32,049 nt of DNA from a bacterium (GTDB taxonomy: Bacteria > UBP6 > UBA1177 > JAKLFG01): positions 1 to 32,049 of the forward strand of contig JAKQHE010000217.1 in assembly GCA_029573155.1 (NCBI GenBank). The letters run 5' to 3'. Shown here piece by piece: positions 9,001-14,720 of the stretch (positions are counted from its first letter, which is position 1; the number at the start of each line of letters is the position of its first letter). Below the pieces are notes generated by a model. The model worked only from the letters and a program-made list of their open reading frames with translations. It searched no databases and had not been told where the DNA came from. Both the position numbers and the translations under genes were made by a program.

Positions 9001-10123
9001 CCCGACCGGGTGCGGCGCGCACTCCGACATCGCCGTGACCGACGGCGCATGGCATCATGTCGTCGGTGTCTATGACGGGTCTTATATGCGGATCTATGTG
9101 GACGGTACGCAGCGGAGCGCTCAGCAGTGCGCGTCGACCGCCGCGCCCGCGCAGACCGATGCGGCGCCGCCGTCGGGCGACACCAATCCGCTCTACATCG
9201 GCTATGTGCTCCCCGGGGGCTACCCGTATATGTCGGGGTACATCGACGAAGTGCGCATCTACAAGGGCAAGGCGCTTTCGCCCGCCGAGATCCTGTCCGA
9301 CTGGGACAATCGGTACATTATGGAGGCGTGCGACGATGCCGGCTGTAAAGCCGACTGTTCCGGCCCGGCCTGTACCGCCTCGACATACACATTCACCACG
9401 GTGGGCTCCACTACTTGGGCAGTGCCCGTTGACGGCAATTACCAGATAGAGGCGTGGGGTGCGAACGGAGGTCAGTATAGTTCCGGTCGCGGTATCGGCG
9501 GTTACGCAAAAGGGACAACGGCCCTATCCGGAACAGTATATGTCTATGTCGGTGGCGCAGGCACCTACGCGGCAGGTTCCTGCACCGGAGGGGTTAACGG
9601 TGGCGGTTACGCATACGGCTATACCTCCGGCGCATATGCCTCAAGTGGCGGCGGAGCCTCCCATGTGGCTACTGCCAGCGGCACCCTCTCCTCCCTAGTC
9701 AGTAACAAGACCGCGGTAAAAATCGTTGCCGGCGGCGGCGGTGGCGCCGGATATTATTCCACGACAGCGTATGTTGGCGGTGCCGGTGGCGGGACCACAG
9801 GAGGAACTGGGACCACATACTCGGGCTATACAACGGCAGGCGGAGGGACGCAATCAGCCGGAGGTGCCGCAGGCACAAGTAGCTCTTATTCTCAGGCCGG
9901 ATCTTTTGGACAGGGAGGCAATCAGACCGCAACCTCCGGTAACTGGAACGCCTGTGGCGGCGGCGGCGGCTGGTACGGCGGTGGATCCGGCGCGGCAGTC
10001 GGGAGCGGCGGCGGTGGTGGCTCGTCTTATGTTACCGGCCTCAGCAACGCCTCAACGCTTTCCGGCCAGGATGCCGGCAATTCAAACAACGGAAAAGTCG
10101 TCATTACCCGGGTGTGTCCGTAG
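2..10123 (+). CDS. Giant secreted cysteine-rich mosaic adhesin-like protein, 5' end outside window
   Basis: The reading frame is open from the first bases of the window to the TAG at 10121, so at least 3373 residues are visible and the true start lies upstream; the TTG at 284 is internal. Order by visible residue: Cys/Ser/Thr-dense segment (1-180); eight CxxCGDG repeats (about 239-790); LamG-like domain (798-1030); CDDGN disulfide repeat; C-type-lectin-like domain with insertion (1070-1320); CGDG repeats; a GWACDPDEW domain (1405-1548); second split lectin-like domain (1623-1889); three CGNG/CDDGN repeats; Cys/Trp repeats of the type found in the downstream lipoproteins (about 2036-2318); more CDDGN repeats; LamG-like domains (2391-2600, 2600-2800, 2873-3108); glycine-rich domain (3124-3373). 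The many paired cysteines imply an oxidising extracellular location. LamG and lectin folds usually bind glycans or proteins, so an adhesin or matrix role is inferred. No C-terminal anchor such as MYXO-CTERM is visible. Confidence 0.93.
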   Translation, partial: TSCTIYPSCSKDCTVNFSKVSQTKSCTPTCGVQTCEILYGLSGCTASCPGLSKQAECTITYDSESKTNSCSTSCSTSTQSCTPATQAGCPYGVGLTAPVESGNCDHPYSGTISASKTNSCTPSSCTVDCMATCWATNCTPPGVGKTCTASCTPTCAVGGPTRSCTRECTPGSLTAKPSYTCSKTLYGDDRPEECDGGDGGSGDLQECHELNAKYYDREVTADCNSDCRIATTVDLDDICPWCGNNIVEENYTIDTVPGGEVCDPTVPDSMYCINLNHPTIPSFLDNGGVVANCATCAPAEDDIRDNCRWCGDNRFTDISPEMCDPTTTEDQNVYGGPKIKCSVWGAKSGFVYYDDLLLTCPDNCTQYTADGNPSSGAGDPDNPQAYCHYCGDGVLTPSKETCETQPLAVGDPYNIPPYIGKDCGDYGANNLTDPAAFPYWPSYTPPGYLNLAACVACGPSYDYTTCDYCGDGDINGPETCELGDWVRCVDITPNPGYYATNDGVTGDGSDTVTYCNNSSNADRHCKEWCVGDPAVTGCPAEWICPYCGDGLYTSRAETCDPSSPIAGIGGGVITCAVYWNNRADVPLDGIAMTSGELPKFHPYGDTLVECRPGCMNHYTQRTLCRYCGDGLTQDDAIGKEECDPTDTSNTHYCKELDDTTVNPPKIFYPLFTVGCAPDCTLQDPDDPSFTGCPRCGDGKYTADYTAAGHPELPLEKCDHNATDGFDSFGSREIYCTLWCSQDEDATLRNCYDYPGATRRTVTCSETPKDCSLYEQSSEAAKKCRGCGDGENLLYNSDLVMALHFEEPSGTTLYDAAPGTAANAVPAAGAFSGVTLNQSGRRAQGKAISFTHSNNLRINDAAKLDLSGDMTFAFWFKQSAFYTPPIAGAPYPILVKGHGWESNYGFWMHNDGVNNIIKFSFHSAEVTGCGITTTAQDWTQWTHVAAVRSGQQLTMYVNGAQVNTISCATINPPVNSHPITIGEDTPHPMHNNVNYGVTGYMDELFLYKRALSQPEVTFLVNRGASVAAEYEYCDDGNVSNGDGCNSNCGIETDYVCTGSPSVCTVPSGLTCEAGWTYNPTTQKCYKYFSTARIFTAAQADCGTNSGNLVSMADATENSFVRTSVVDPASSGAQYWIGLRQPETAVGTVETYNAGSTYNKIYCGTTTTSLGETYSYNDTAFTWVAPVTGYYTFRVGTTTSSFDIYFAYYDGYMGSYYTADAYGEGESETLSYQYMYAGYTNTIYVGGYNSADAGQFCLDIIYPYTSEVPWEWTDGAAYVYGGWAGGQPDNAAAVQNCAYVPSGAGVTTWDDLACNSSIPYVCKKGSVPSICGDGTKTPDEECDNGASNGPCGSCTSACKNQAFPPCGDGTLCAGETCEDNLPGQPADWATGADAYDGCFEGCVAGYHPIGIHRAASTALNGISGWACDPDEWSQPVTVYVELRYTNQNASETCANDNPSSPTPPCTVAVQSYLDNFPVNKVSSAEVVAACGGSTDGGSIHDFALSVSDFSNPALTVARSPYWAKVYAIDPAAPTDSRLKPLNDTPLHINICGDGIVAEGEECDEGAAGFSDECDGCTSDCKVIPAYSCGDGVVCTNHGIIEECDDGVTNNSYDKPCTEDCRINPCAYGSGWYFNVANDRCYAMTPGGSAQSFYNALNVCTNATQRSNLVSLNDAAEESWLRSVFPTMSTAYTIIGGSEVWDSYQRSSANAWVEEVWAYPVTNRVYYGNSTGRANNFNIGTYDGLDIRYTWRVPATGTYRVNLIPYSSTYDAVLSIYDYQTFAWIHYNAKGIGSGTAYIETTGDVALTAGHTYELIVDGVTVAAYNYLLEILQNNTQPTDGYTKWTDGSAFSYTNWLAGHPTFASNTYRWTAANNISNTWNDGGLSTYQYLCEKPGYDVCGNGYKSATEGCDDGNTIAGDGCSAACVVEAGWNCSATYMPTRCSRCGNGAREWYEQCDDGNTTAGDGCSATCTIESAAWHCNGATPTVCRNCGNGIMEGNEFCDPGIIVTCASRSDLVPPQGGTVTGNIVCDGCTSLVTANNCFKTYTCSAGLPANACWYNCEAVAPFSTTYTYNQTWNGSAWVNADNYLFGFNASPAANSCQFKCRPNYTWNAGTSTCDQNQQRVSCGAKPRSDTYELWNDGESGANIGTYLQTWDGVSGTWQPVLSPHYDAAIGPCHFKCAAGAVWDAGLGQCRICGDNIKEGIEACDTSQFGTSTCQNTVTPPEGSATGGSLSCNLSCGLITTGCTKSWNCVNKPVGTVYYGGGDTYSYGQAWNGSAWVNPNNYLDGYVASPAVNTCQYTCAGAGYVYDGLACSKCGDGVPTGMEPCDDGDLRNDNACKNNCTWNTCRDGYVLTGTEACDDGNAVDTDYCRNNCSWNTCGDGALKATPVNMTHLLPFDGNANDASGKGNNGTLLNGATYVALGGIWGSHGLSLDGIDDRVSIPTTGMSNLQGTIDYWIKPNGWSGGALGAANRHGSFQTIASWSNGARGQMMILDNFEGAFYFRIVDETAASVDVSFANNTYYTSGNWTRVTVTWSRITSRMKVYMNGGFVAETVWNQPIATPFESTAYIGIGHGNPQLGVIDHFRILNRALSDAEITNSMWQSFDGTSAGVDFSHRANNGTLVNGPTVVAGKVGNALSFNGSNQYVTVPDDASQMRLGTAMTVETWVKIAANPGDWVRIVGKSDTDASCSNRNYGLWIASTGQILFQIGGSTGIWGNVMSVRTVTNNVWRHVAGTYDGANMRVYIDGVLEGQLAYTQTPITSAGPLTIGSAVGCHGYLNGQMDETRIYQRALTQAELQNSIEYCDDSNGTNTDACTSACVGSTCGDTIVKSTAPAEVCDSGFLYNGAYGYCKSDCSAMGPRCGDGILTFTTASMVLRLNMDEGSGTTANDSAGTAQNGTITSPWWVAAGNPYSTKFNNALYFDGGARYVTMANHADLQLGASKASFTVSAWVNFPAGAAGTRFPIITKGTGSTLNYALWLEPLIGTSPAGHVSFVFHPDPTGCGAHSDIAVTDGAWHHVVGVYDGSYMRIYVDGTQRSAQQCASTAAPAQTDAAPPSGDTNPLYIGYVLPGGYPYMSGYIDEVRIYKGKALSPAEILSDWDNRYIMEACDDAGCKADCSGPACTASTYTFTTVGSTTWAVPVDGNYQIEAWGANGGQYSSGRGIGGYAKGTTALSGTVYVYVGGAGTYAAGSCTGGVNGGGYAYGYTSGAYASSGGGASHVATASGTLSSLVSNKTAVKIVAGGGGGAGYYSTTAYVGGAGGGTTGGTGTTYSGYTTAGGGTQSAGGAAGTSSSYSQAGSFGQGGNQTATSGNWNACGGGGGWYGGGSGAAVGSGGGGGSSYVTGLSNASTLSGQDAGNSNNGKVVITRVCP
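716..2370 (+). repeat. Eight CxxCGDG/CDP repeats in the giant protein
   Basis: Cysteine pairs of the form C[PRHD]xCG[DN][GN] begin at about 719, 920, 1160, 1397, 1631, 1871, 2075 and 2348, so the period is irregular at 68-91 codons. Most are followed 8-20 residues later by an ETCD or ECDP motif. They resemble Myxococcus-type disulfide repeats (DUF4215-like) but are longer than the usual ~40-residue unit. Each probably forms a small disulfide-stabilised module acting as a rigid spacer. Confidence 0.75.
2393..3090 (+). other. LamG-like (concanavalin A-like) domain 1 of the giant protein
   Basis: It begins LVMALHFEEPSGTTLYDAA and shows the LamGL hallmarks: FAFWFK strand, WTHVAAVRSGQQLTMYVNG, a TIGED strand and the closing GYMDELFLYKRALSQPEV. 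LamGL domains are beta-sandwiches that bind carbohydrates or proteins outside the cell. Three more copies lie further along the same gene. Confidence 0.85.
3209..3961 (+). other. C-type-lectin-like domain 1, split by an inserted beta-rich segment
   Basis: The N-terminal half has CYKYFSTARIFTAAQADC, GNLVSMADATEN and YWIGLRQPE. The C-terminal half resumes with WEWTDGAAYVYGGWAGGQPDN, CAYVPSG, TTWDDLACNSSIPYVCKK, so the WIGL, WTDG, W-GQPDN and W-D--C elements of a C-type lectin fold are all present. About 125 residues (roughly 3421-3795) sit between WIGL and WTDG. They contain FTWVAPVTGYYTFRVG and resemble bacterial pre-peptidase C-terminal type beta-sandwiches. The N and D of GQPDN are preserved, but the usual EPN/QPD calcium site is only partly matched. 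Confidence 0.75.
4215..4645 (+). other. GWACDPDEW-type domain of the giant protein
   Basis: The segment GYHPIGIHRAASTALNGISG, then WACDPDEWSQPVTVYVELRY, and a later stretch ending KPLNDTPLHINICGDG, looks like a compact beta domain. Similar GWA-DPD-xxP--V-VY motifs occur in extracellular bacterial proteins, but I cannot assign a named family. It is bounded on both sides by CGDG disulfide modules. Confidence 0.45.
4868..5668 (+). other. C-type-lectin-like domain 2, split by an inserted beta-rich segment
   Basis: The first half contains GWYFNVANDRCYAMTPGG, then NLVSLNDAAEESWLRSVF and YTIIGGSE. The second half contains TKWTDGSAFSYTNWLAGHP, ISNTWNDGG and YQYLCEK. Between them lie about 140 residues (roughly 5092-5520) with YTWRVPATGTYRVNLIP and TAGHTYELIVDG, typical of a pre-peptidase-like beta-sandwich. 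The insertion point matches that in the first lectin-like domain, but the sequences have diverged strongly, so the architecture is old or constrained. Confidence 0.72.
6106..6955 (+). repeat. Cys/Trp repeats of the lipoprotein type inside the giant protein
   Basis: Three diverged units contain QTWNGSAWVNADNYL, then SCQFKCRPNYTWNAGTSTC; YLQTWDGVSGTWQPV, then CHFKCAAGAVWDAG; and QAWNGSAWVNPNNYL, then CQYTCAGAGYVYDGLAC. They share the order Q-x-W-[ND]-G-x-x-W-x-P/N, then C-x-[FYW]-x-C, then N-Y-x-W with the repeat arrays of the three lipoproteins downstream, although the spacer is longer here. This ties the giant gene to its neighbours by descent of a shared module. Confidence 0.7.
7172..9325 (+). 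other. LamG-like domains 2, 3 and 4 of the giant protein
   Basis: Domain 2 (about 7172-7800) has FDGNANDASGKGNNGTL, GLSLDGIDDRVSIP and DHFRILNRALSDAEI. Domain 3 (about 7801-8400) has KVGNALSFNGSNQYVTVPD, TVETWVKI, WRHVAGTYDGANMRVYIDG and MDETRIYQRALTQAEL. Domain 4 (about 8620-9325) has ALYFDGGARYVTM, FTVSAWVNF and IDEVRIYKGKALSPAEI. These are textbook LamGL beta-sandwich signatures. Domains 2 and 3 are directly adjacent; a disulfide-repeat linker (about 8400-8600) separates 3 from 4. Confidence 0.88.
9371..10120 (+). other. C-terminal glycine-rich domain, ALK/LTK type
   Basis: The segment starts TYTFTTVGSTTWAVPVDGNY, runs through QIEAWGANGGQYSSGRGIGG, VYVYVGGAG, GGGASHVATASG and KIVAGGGGGAG, and finishes GGGGGSSYVTGLSN then GKVVITRV. 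Beta strands separated by glycine runs, with a GG-SSY motif near the end, match the glycine-rich domain family found in the ALK and LTK receptors and in assorted bacterial surface proteins. Codon use here is less GC-biased than in the preceding LamG part. Confidence 0.65.
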
Positions 10124-10176
10124 CGTAGAGTATGAAAGGGTTTAGGTATATTGTCGTTTGTTCAACAACCATCCAT

Positions 10177-10183
10177 GAGGAGG
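10177..10183 (+). promoter_or_regulatory. Ribosome-binding site fixing the start of lipoprotein A
   Basis: GAGGAGG lies 5 nt before the ATG at 10189. It decides the start in favour of 10189 over the in-frame ATG at 10132, which would add 19 residues ahead of the signal peptide and has no such site. Confidence 0.85.
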
Positions 10184-10188
10184 TATCC

Positions 10189-13100
10189 ATGTCTTCGCTG
10201 AAACTGTCCCCCCTGTTCCTTCTGCTTCTTTTCGCGGCGCTTTTCACCGCCTGCGAGGAGAGCCCCAAGAAAGAGGACCCGTTCAAACAGGGTTCGCTCT
10301 GGGGCCCCTGCTACGATGACGGCACCTGCGACGCGGGGCTCGTCTGCAAGGAAGATGTCTGCTGGGAGGCGAGCGACAGCGATCTCCTGACCGACGACCT
10401 CATCCCCGACGAGGAGGAGGATGACGCGAAGACCGACACCGATAAGGTGGACACCGACAAGGTCGATACCGATACGACCGATGTCGATGCGAAGGACACC
10501 GATACGACCGACGACGATGTCGTGACCGGCCCCTGCGCCGCCGACCCCTGCGCGGCGGTCGAACATTCCGACGGTGTCTGCACCGTTGACGGCGACGACT
10601 ATACCTGCGGCTGTATCGAACACTACTCGTGGGATGGCGATAACAAACTGTGCGCCGCCGACATCCAGCGCATCGATTGCGTCAATATCCCCGACAACGC
10701 TCACGGTATAGGTGACAACGCCGATGGCAAATTCGAACAGGAATGGGACGGCGATTCATGGGAACCGGTATCGTTCTTCTGTGAATGGGTGTGCGACGAT
10801 AACTACGCGCTGAACGAGGATGAGGACGGTTGTATCGGTGCTACGCGCCGAGTGGACTGCGCCGATATCCCCGATAACGCGCACGGCACCGGCGACAACG
10901 CCGACGGCAAGTTCGCGCAGACATGGGACGGCGACAGTTACGAGCCGGCGACCGTTACCTGTACATGGGCGTGCGACCTGAACTACACATGGGATGCCGG
11001 GAACGAGCTCTGTCTCGCCGACACCCGGCGTGCCGACTGTACGAACATCCCGGCGAACGGTCACGGTACCGGCGACAATGCCGACGGAAAGATAGACCAG
11101 ACATGGGGCGGCTCGGCGTGGTTGCCCGCCGCCGATACCTGTACTTGGGAATGTGACCTCAACTATACCGCGAACGGTCAGGTCTGCGATGCCGACACCC
11201 AGCGGGTTGACTGCACGAACATCCCGGCGAACGCCCACGGCACCGGCGACAACAGCGACGGCAAGTTCCTCCAGACATGGGACGGCTCGGACTGGCTTCC
11301 CGGCTCGGTCGTCTGTACATGGGCGTGCGACACCAACTTTACCGAGAATCCCGACGGCGACGCCTGTGTCGCCGACACGCGCCACGCCCCCTGCGCCAAT
11401 ATCCCCGATAACGCCCACGGCATAAACGATAACGATCAAGGCACCTTTCGGCAGACATGGGACGGCGACAGTTGGGAACCGGCGACCTACGCCTGTGAAT
11501 GGGATTGCGACGAGCATTTTACACGGGTCAACGATCTTTGCGAGGCCGATACCCAACGCGTAGCCTGCACGAACATCCCGGCGAATGCCCATGGCACCGG
11601 TTACAACTTTGACGGCAAATTCGAACAGGAATGGAGCGGCACGGAGGATATGTGGCTTCCCGAGACCTTCGAGTGCACTTGGGAATGCGACACCAACTAT
11701 ACCCAGAACGGCAACGCCTGCGATGCGAACACCCGTGAGGCGGATTGCGCCAACACCCTTCCGGCCCACGCGGGTTGGAGCGGGGACAACGAGAACGGCA
11801 CCTTCACCCAGACTTGGAGCAGTGCCGACAATGACTGGCTGCCGACGACCTTCGATTGTTTGTGGACCTGCGACGAGAATTATTCGCTCAATGCCGCCGA
11901 GGACGGCTGTGATGCCGACGAGCGGATCGTTGACTGTGAAGGTACGCCGCCCGAACATGCCTCGTGGAGCGGCGATAACGCCGACGGCAAGATAACGCAG
12001 GTATGGGACGGCGACAGTTGGGAACCGGCGGCCACCACCTGCACTTGGGCATGCGACGAGAACTATTCTCTGAATGACACCGAGGACGGCTGTGACCCCG
12101 ACACCCGTCGCGTCGATTGCGAGAATGCTATACCGGAACACGCGGCATACTCCGGCGCCAACGACGATGGCCAGTTCGCCCAGACATGGGACGGCGACTC
12201 GTGGGAGCCCGCCACCTTCGAATGCGCTTGGGTCTGTGCGTATCAGTACGAATGGAACGAAGGGACCGAACTCTGTGACCTGCGTCCCGTCATCTATGTG
12301 GATCTGAACGCGACCGATGGCGCGAACACCGGGTATTCATGGGCCGATGCGTTCGTCGATCTGCAGGACGCGCTGGATTCGATCGTCGACGGTCAGGAGA
12401 TATGGGTGGCCGCCGGCATCTACACGCCGACCGCCTGCCCCTACTATGTCACCTGCACCGAAAAACAAAAGAGCTTCAATCTCGTCAACCGCCGCAGCGA
12501 CATGATACACTATCGGTTGTACGGCGGCTTCGACGGCACCGAAACGGCGCGCGATGAGCGCGATTGGGCCGCCCATGAGACCATCCTGTCGGGCGATATG
12601 AGCGGCGATGACGCGTGGGATGACCTGAACGGCGCGTGGACCAACCGGGAGGACAATACCTACCATGTCCTGCTGTTCGATCCGCTCCCGATCGAGGATG
12701 CTCTCACCATAGACGGCTTCACCGTTACCGGCGGCGAAGCGACGGGTGAGGAAGGCGAGCAGCGTGACGGAGGAGGTTTTTCACTTTCAAATCACACGGT
12801 TACGATCCGCAACCTGACCTTTATCGGCAATTCCGCCGCGGTGAACGGCAACGCCCTCTCCTGCAACGGTTGCGATGTCACCGTGGAGGATAGTTATTTC
12901 TACCGCAATATCTTCCCCGATGGCACGACCGGCGGCGGCACCGTTTCCGTTTCCGGGACGCTTTCGATAGCCCGTGTCACCTTTGAAGAGAACCGCGGTC
13001 CCGTTGGCGCCGTGTCTTTTAACGCCCCGACCGGCGGAACGCTGATCGTTGCCGACACCGATTTCTTAGACAACAGCGCTTCGGTCGGCACGGCCGCGAT

Positions 13101-14517
13101 ATCGGGCGCCGGCGGCGCGGCAATACTTACCGGTTGTGCTTTCATCGGCAATGTCGGTTATGCGGCCGGCGCGGTGGCCCTTAATAATGTGGAATCGGCG
13201 ATGCTCGATGCCTGCTATTTCGAGAACAATGCGGCCTCTTCGATCGAGCCGGGCAATGAAGGCTCCGCCGGCGCCCTCAGCGTGAGCGAAGGTTCGTTCT
13301 CCATCACCGATTCGCAGTTCATAGGGAACACCGCGTACCGTAATGCGGCGATATCGCTTTACAATATCGGTAACGCGACGGTGCTCGGCGTTGATTTCAT
13401 CGACAACATTGGTTATACGAATGGCGCTCTCGGGGCGCCCACTACCGTTCTGACGGTGGGCGGCTGTGTTTTCTCCGGGAACGAGGCGACATCGAATGAA
13501 GAGGGTAAATGGGGTAACGGTGGCGCGATATCCTGCGGGGAGGGCGCCCTGACCGTGACCAATTCGACCTTCTCCGGCAACAGCGCCTTTACCGGCGGCG
13601 TGATACAGGCCCACAATGCGGCGCTTTCGATATCGAATTCCTCGTTCGACGCGAATGTGACCCACGCTCCCGATCAGGGAGGTAATGTTTCTGCGGATGC
13701 AGGAACGGCGGAACTTTTGATAGAGGGCTCCTCCTTCACGAACAACCTCGGCGCGGCGGTCACCGCGGGCGGCGGTCAACTCGTTCAGATATTCGGCTCC
13801 CTCTTTTCCGGGAATCACGCGGTCAACTCGGCCGCGATCGCGGTGCAGAGCGGCAGCAGCGCCATCATCGCCGATTGTCGTTTCATCGACAACGCGGCGG
13901 ATGCTCCCGGCGAAGGCTTCGCGGGACTCGGCGGCGCGATAATGGTCAACGGGATGGACGACGAGACCGGCGGCCCGGTAGAGGGCGTCGATATCTGGAT
14001 CGCCAACTCGGTCTTTGCCGGCAATCGCGCCAATCTGTGGGGCGGCGCGATATTCTCGCTCCTGCTCCATCCGGTCATTACCAGTTGTACCTTCCATGAT
14101 AATCTCGACAGCGGTAACGATGCCATCGTGTTCGTCATGAGCGATGCTGTCATCGACAACAGCGTCATTTGGGACAAGATGTCGGTCCTTGAGGGCGAGG
14201 TCGGTCCCTTCAATTTCGGACCGAGTAATCCGACCTTCAGTTACAGCGATGTACGGTATAGCGGCGGCAGTGGCAACGACTGCGGCGGCGGTAGCGACCC
14301 CTGCTGGGTCCTGCCGTTCGGCACCGACGGCGGCGGCAATATCGACGCCGATCCGTTGTTCGTCGGCTCGGGCGACGACCCGTTCGACCTGCAAGGCACT
14401 TCGCCGTGCATTGACGCCGGAAGCAACGCGCTGGTGCCGGAAGGCATTGATTTCGACATCCTCGGCGATGCCCGGATACAGAACACCGCGGTCGATATGG
14501 GGGCGTATGAGCAGTAG
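10189..14517 (+). CDS. Lipoprotein A: nine Cys/Trp repeats plus beta-helix, choice-of-anchor-Q-like C-terminus
   Basis: From ATG 10189 the product is 1442 residues. Residues 1-22 are a lipoprotein signal peptide with cleavage before Cys22 (FTAC). Next come an Asp/Thr-rich linker with TDDLIPDEEE and repeated DTDKVDTDKV, an EGF-like six-cysteine module (about 10534-10656), nine ~60-residue Cys/Trp repeats, and from YVDLNATDG (about 12298) a right-handed parallel beta-helix with many [FS]xxN[ST]A rungs as in polymorphic outer-membrane/PMP-like proteins. The C-terminus has CWVLPFGTDGGGNID, DPLFVGSG, SPCIDAGSNALVPEG and ends VDMGAYEQ, the choice-of-anchor-Q style ending. The gene follows the giant gene by 65 nt. 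It is probably a surface or periplasmic lipoprotein; a binding or glycan-acting role is inferred only from the fold, and no catalytic site is evident. Confidence 0.92.
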   Translation: MSSLKLSPLFLLLLFAALFTACEESPKKEDPFKQGSLWGPCYDDGTCDAGLVCKEDVCWEASDSDLLTDDLIPDEEEDDAKTDTDKVDTDKVDTDTTDVDAKDTDTTDDDVVTGPCAADPCAAVEHSDGVCTVDGDDYTCGCIEHYSWDGDNKLCAADIQRIDCVNIPDNAHGIGDNADGKFEQEWDGDSWEPVSFFCEWVCDDNYALNEDEDGCIGATRRVDCADIPDNAHGTGDNADGKFAQTWDGDSYEPATVTCTWACDLNYTWDAGNELCLADTRRADCTNIPANGHGTGDNADGKIDQTWGGSAWLPAADTCTWECDLNYTANGQVCDADTQRVDCTNIPANAHGTGDNSDGKFLQTWDGSDWLPGSVVCTWACDTNFTENPDGDACVADTRHAPCANIPDNAHGINDNDQGTFRQTWDGDSWEPATYACEWDCDEHFTRVNDLCEADTQRVACTNIPANAHGTGYNFDGKFEQEWSGTEDMWLPETFECTWECDTNYTQNGNACDANTREADCANTLPAHAGWSGDNENGTFTQTWSSADNDWLPTTFDCLWTCDENYSLNAAEDGCDADERIVDCEGTPPEHASWSGDNADGKITQVWDGDSWEPAATTCTWACDENYSLNDTEDGCDPDTRRVDCENAIPEHAAYSGANDDGQFAQTWDGDSWEPATFECAWVCAYQYEWNEGTELCDLRPVIYVDLNATDGANTGYSWADAFVDLQDALDSIVDGQEIWVAAGIYTPTACPYYVTCTEKQKSFNLVNRRSDMIHYRLYGGFDGTETARDERDWAAHETILSGDMSGDDAWDDLNGAWTNREDNTYHVLLFDPLPIEDALTIDGFTVTGGEATGEEGEQRDGGGFSLSNHTVTIRNLTFIGNSAAVNGNALSCNGCDVTVEDSYFYRNIFPDGTTGGGTVSVSGTLSIARVTFEENRGPVGAVSFNAPTGGTLIVADTDFLDNSASVGTAAISGAGGAAILTGCAFIGNVGYAAGAVALNNVESAMLDACYFENNAASSIEPGNEGSAGALSVSEGSFSITDSQFIGNTAYRNAAISLYNIGNATVLGVDFIDNIGYTNGALGAPTTVLTVGGCVFSGNEATSNEEGKWGNGGAISCGEGALTVTNSTFSGNSAFTGGVIQAHNAALSISNSSFDANVTHAPDQGGNVSADAGTAELLIEGSSFTNNLGAAVTAGGGQLVQIFGSLFSGNHAVNSAAIAVQSGSSAIIADCRFIDNAADAPGEGFAGLGGAIMVNGMDDETGGPVEGVDIWIANSVFAGNRANLWGGAIFSLLLHPVITSCTFHDNLDSGNDAIVFVMSDAVIDNSVIWDKMSVLEGEVGPFNFGPSNPTFSYSDVRYSGGSGNDCGGGSDPCWVLPFGTDGGGNIDADPLFVGSGDDPFDLQGTSPCIDAGSNALVPEGIDFDILGDARIQNTAVDMGAYEQ
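10660..12282 (+). repeat. Nine tandem ~60-residue Cys/Trp repeats in lipoprotein A
   Basis: The units follow TxRxDC-xNIPxNAHG-xGDNADGK-FxQTWDGDSWEPA-xxxCxWxCDxNY-xxNxxxxxC. Four cysteines and three tryptophans are nearly invariant. Units 1-6 carry NIPxNAHG, whereas 7-9 carry a variant P-EHASWSGDN-type loop, so the array contains two subfamilies. The array is 1623 nt, about 180 nt per unit, and diverged enough at the DNA level that it is not a recent simple expansion. Confidence 0.9.
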
Positions 14518-14583
14518 GGGCGTGAGTCGTGAATCGTGAATGGCGAGAAGAAAAACCGAATTGTAGGGGCGGGTTCGCCCGGC

Positions 14584-14680
14584 AACACCCTCCGTCGCTT
14601 CGCGCCACCTCCCTGCGACAGGGAGGCGATATACGGAAGGCCCCCTGTCGCAGGGGGCTCCGCAACGCGGCGGGGGTGTT
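14584..14680. repeat. 97-bp MITE-like nested palindrome
   Basis: The outer arms AACACCCTCCGTCGC and GCGGCGGGGGTGTT are imperfect inverted repeats. Inside are two perfect hairpins: CCTCCCTG-CGA-CAGGGAGG (14608-14626) and CCCCCTG-TCG-CAGGGGG (14641-14657). No coding capacity is present. It resembles the small non-autonomous palindromic repeats scattered in many bacterial genomes. No matching transposase is in the window. Confidence 0.6.
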
Positions 14681-14720
14681 AATTGTGTAGGGCGCAATTC
14701 ATAGCGCCCTGTTGAAAGTG
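14673..14720. repeat. Direct repeat copy 1 with REP-like palindrome (left of mntA-hepT)
   Basis: GGGTGTTAATTGTGTAGGG is followed by CGCAATTCATAGCGCCCTG and TTGAAAGTG. A copy with only a few differences lies at 15571-15617 on the other side of mntA-hepT. Confidence 0.8.

Noticed and set aside
10124-10188. Promoter for lipoprotein A in the 65-bp gap
   Set aside because: A TTGTCG-like box is present, but no matching -10 at proper spacing; co-transcription with the giant gene is equally possible.
10660-12282. Regular ~180-bp repeats considered as a CRISPR or satellite array
   Set aside because: Repeats are in frame, diverged at synonymous and non-synonymous sites, and conserve Cys and Trp; they are protein repeats without spacers.
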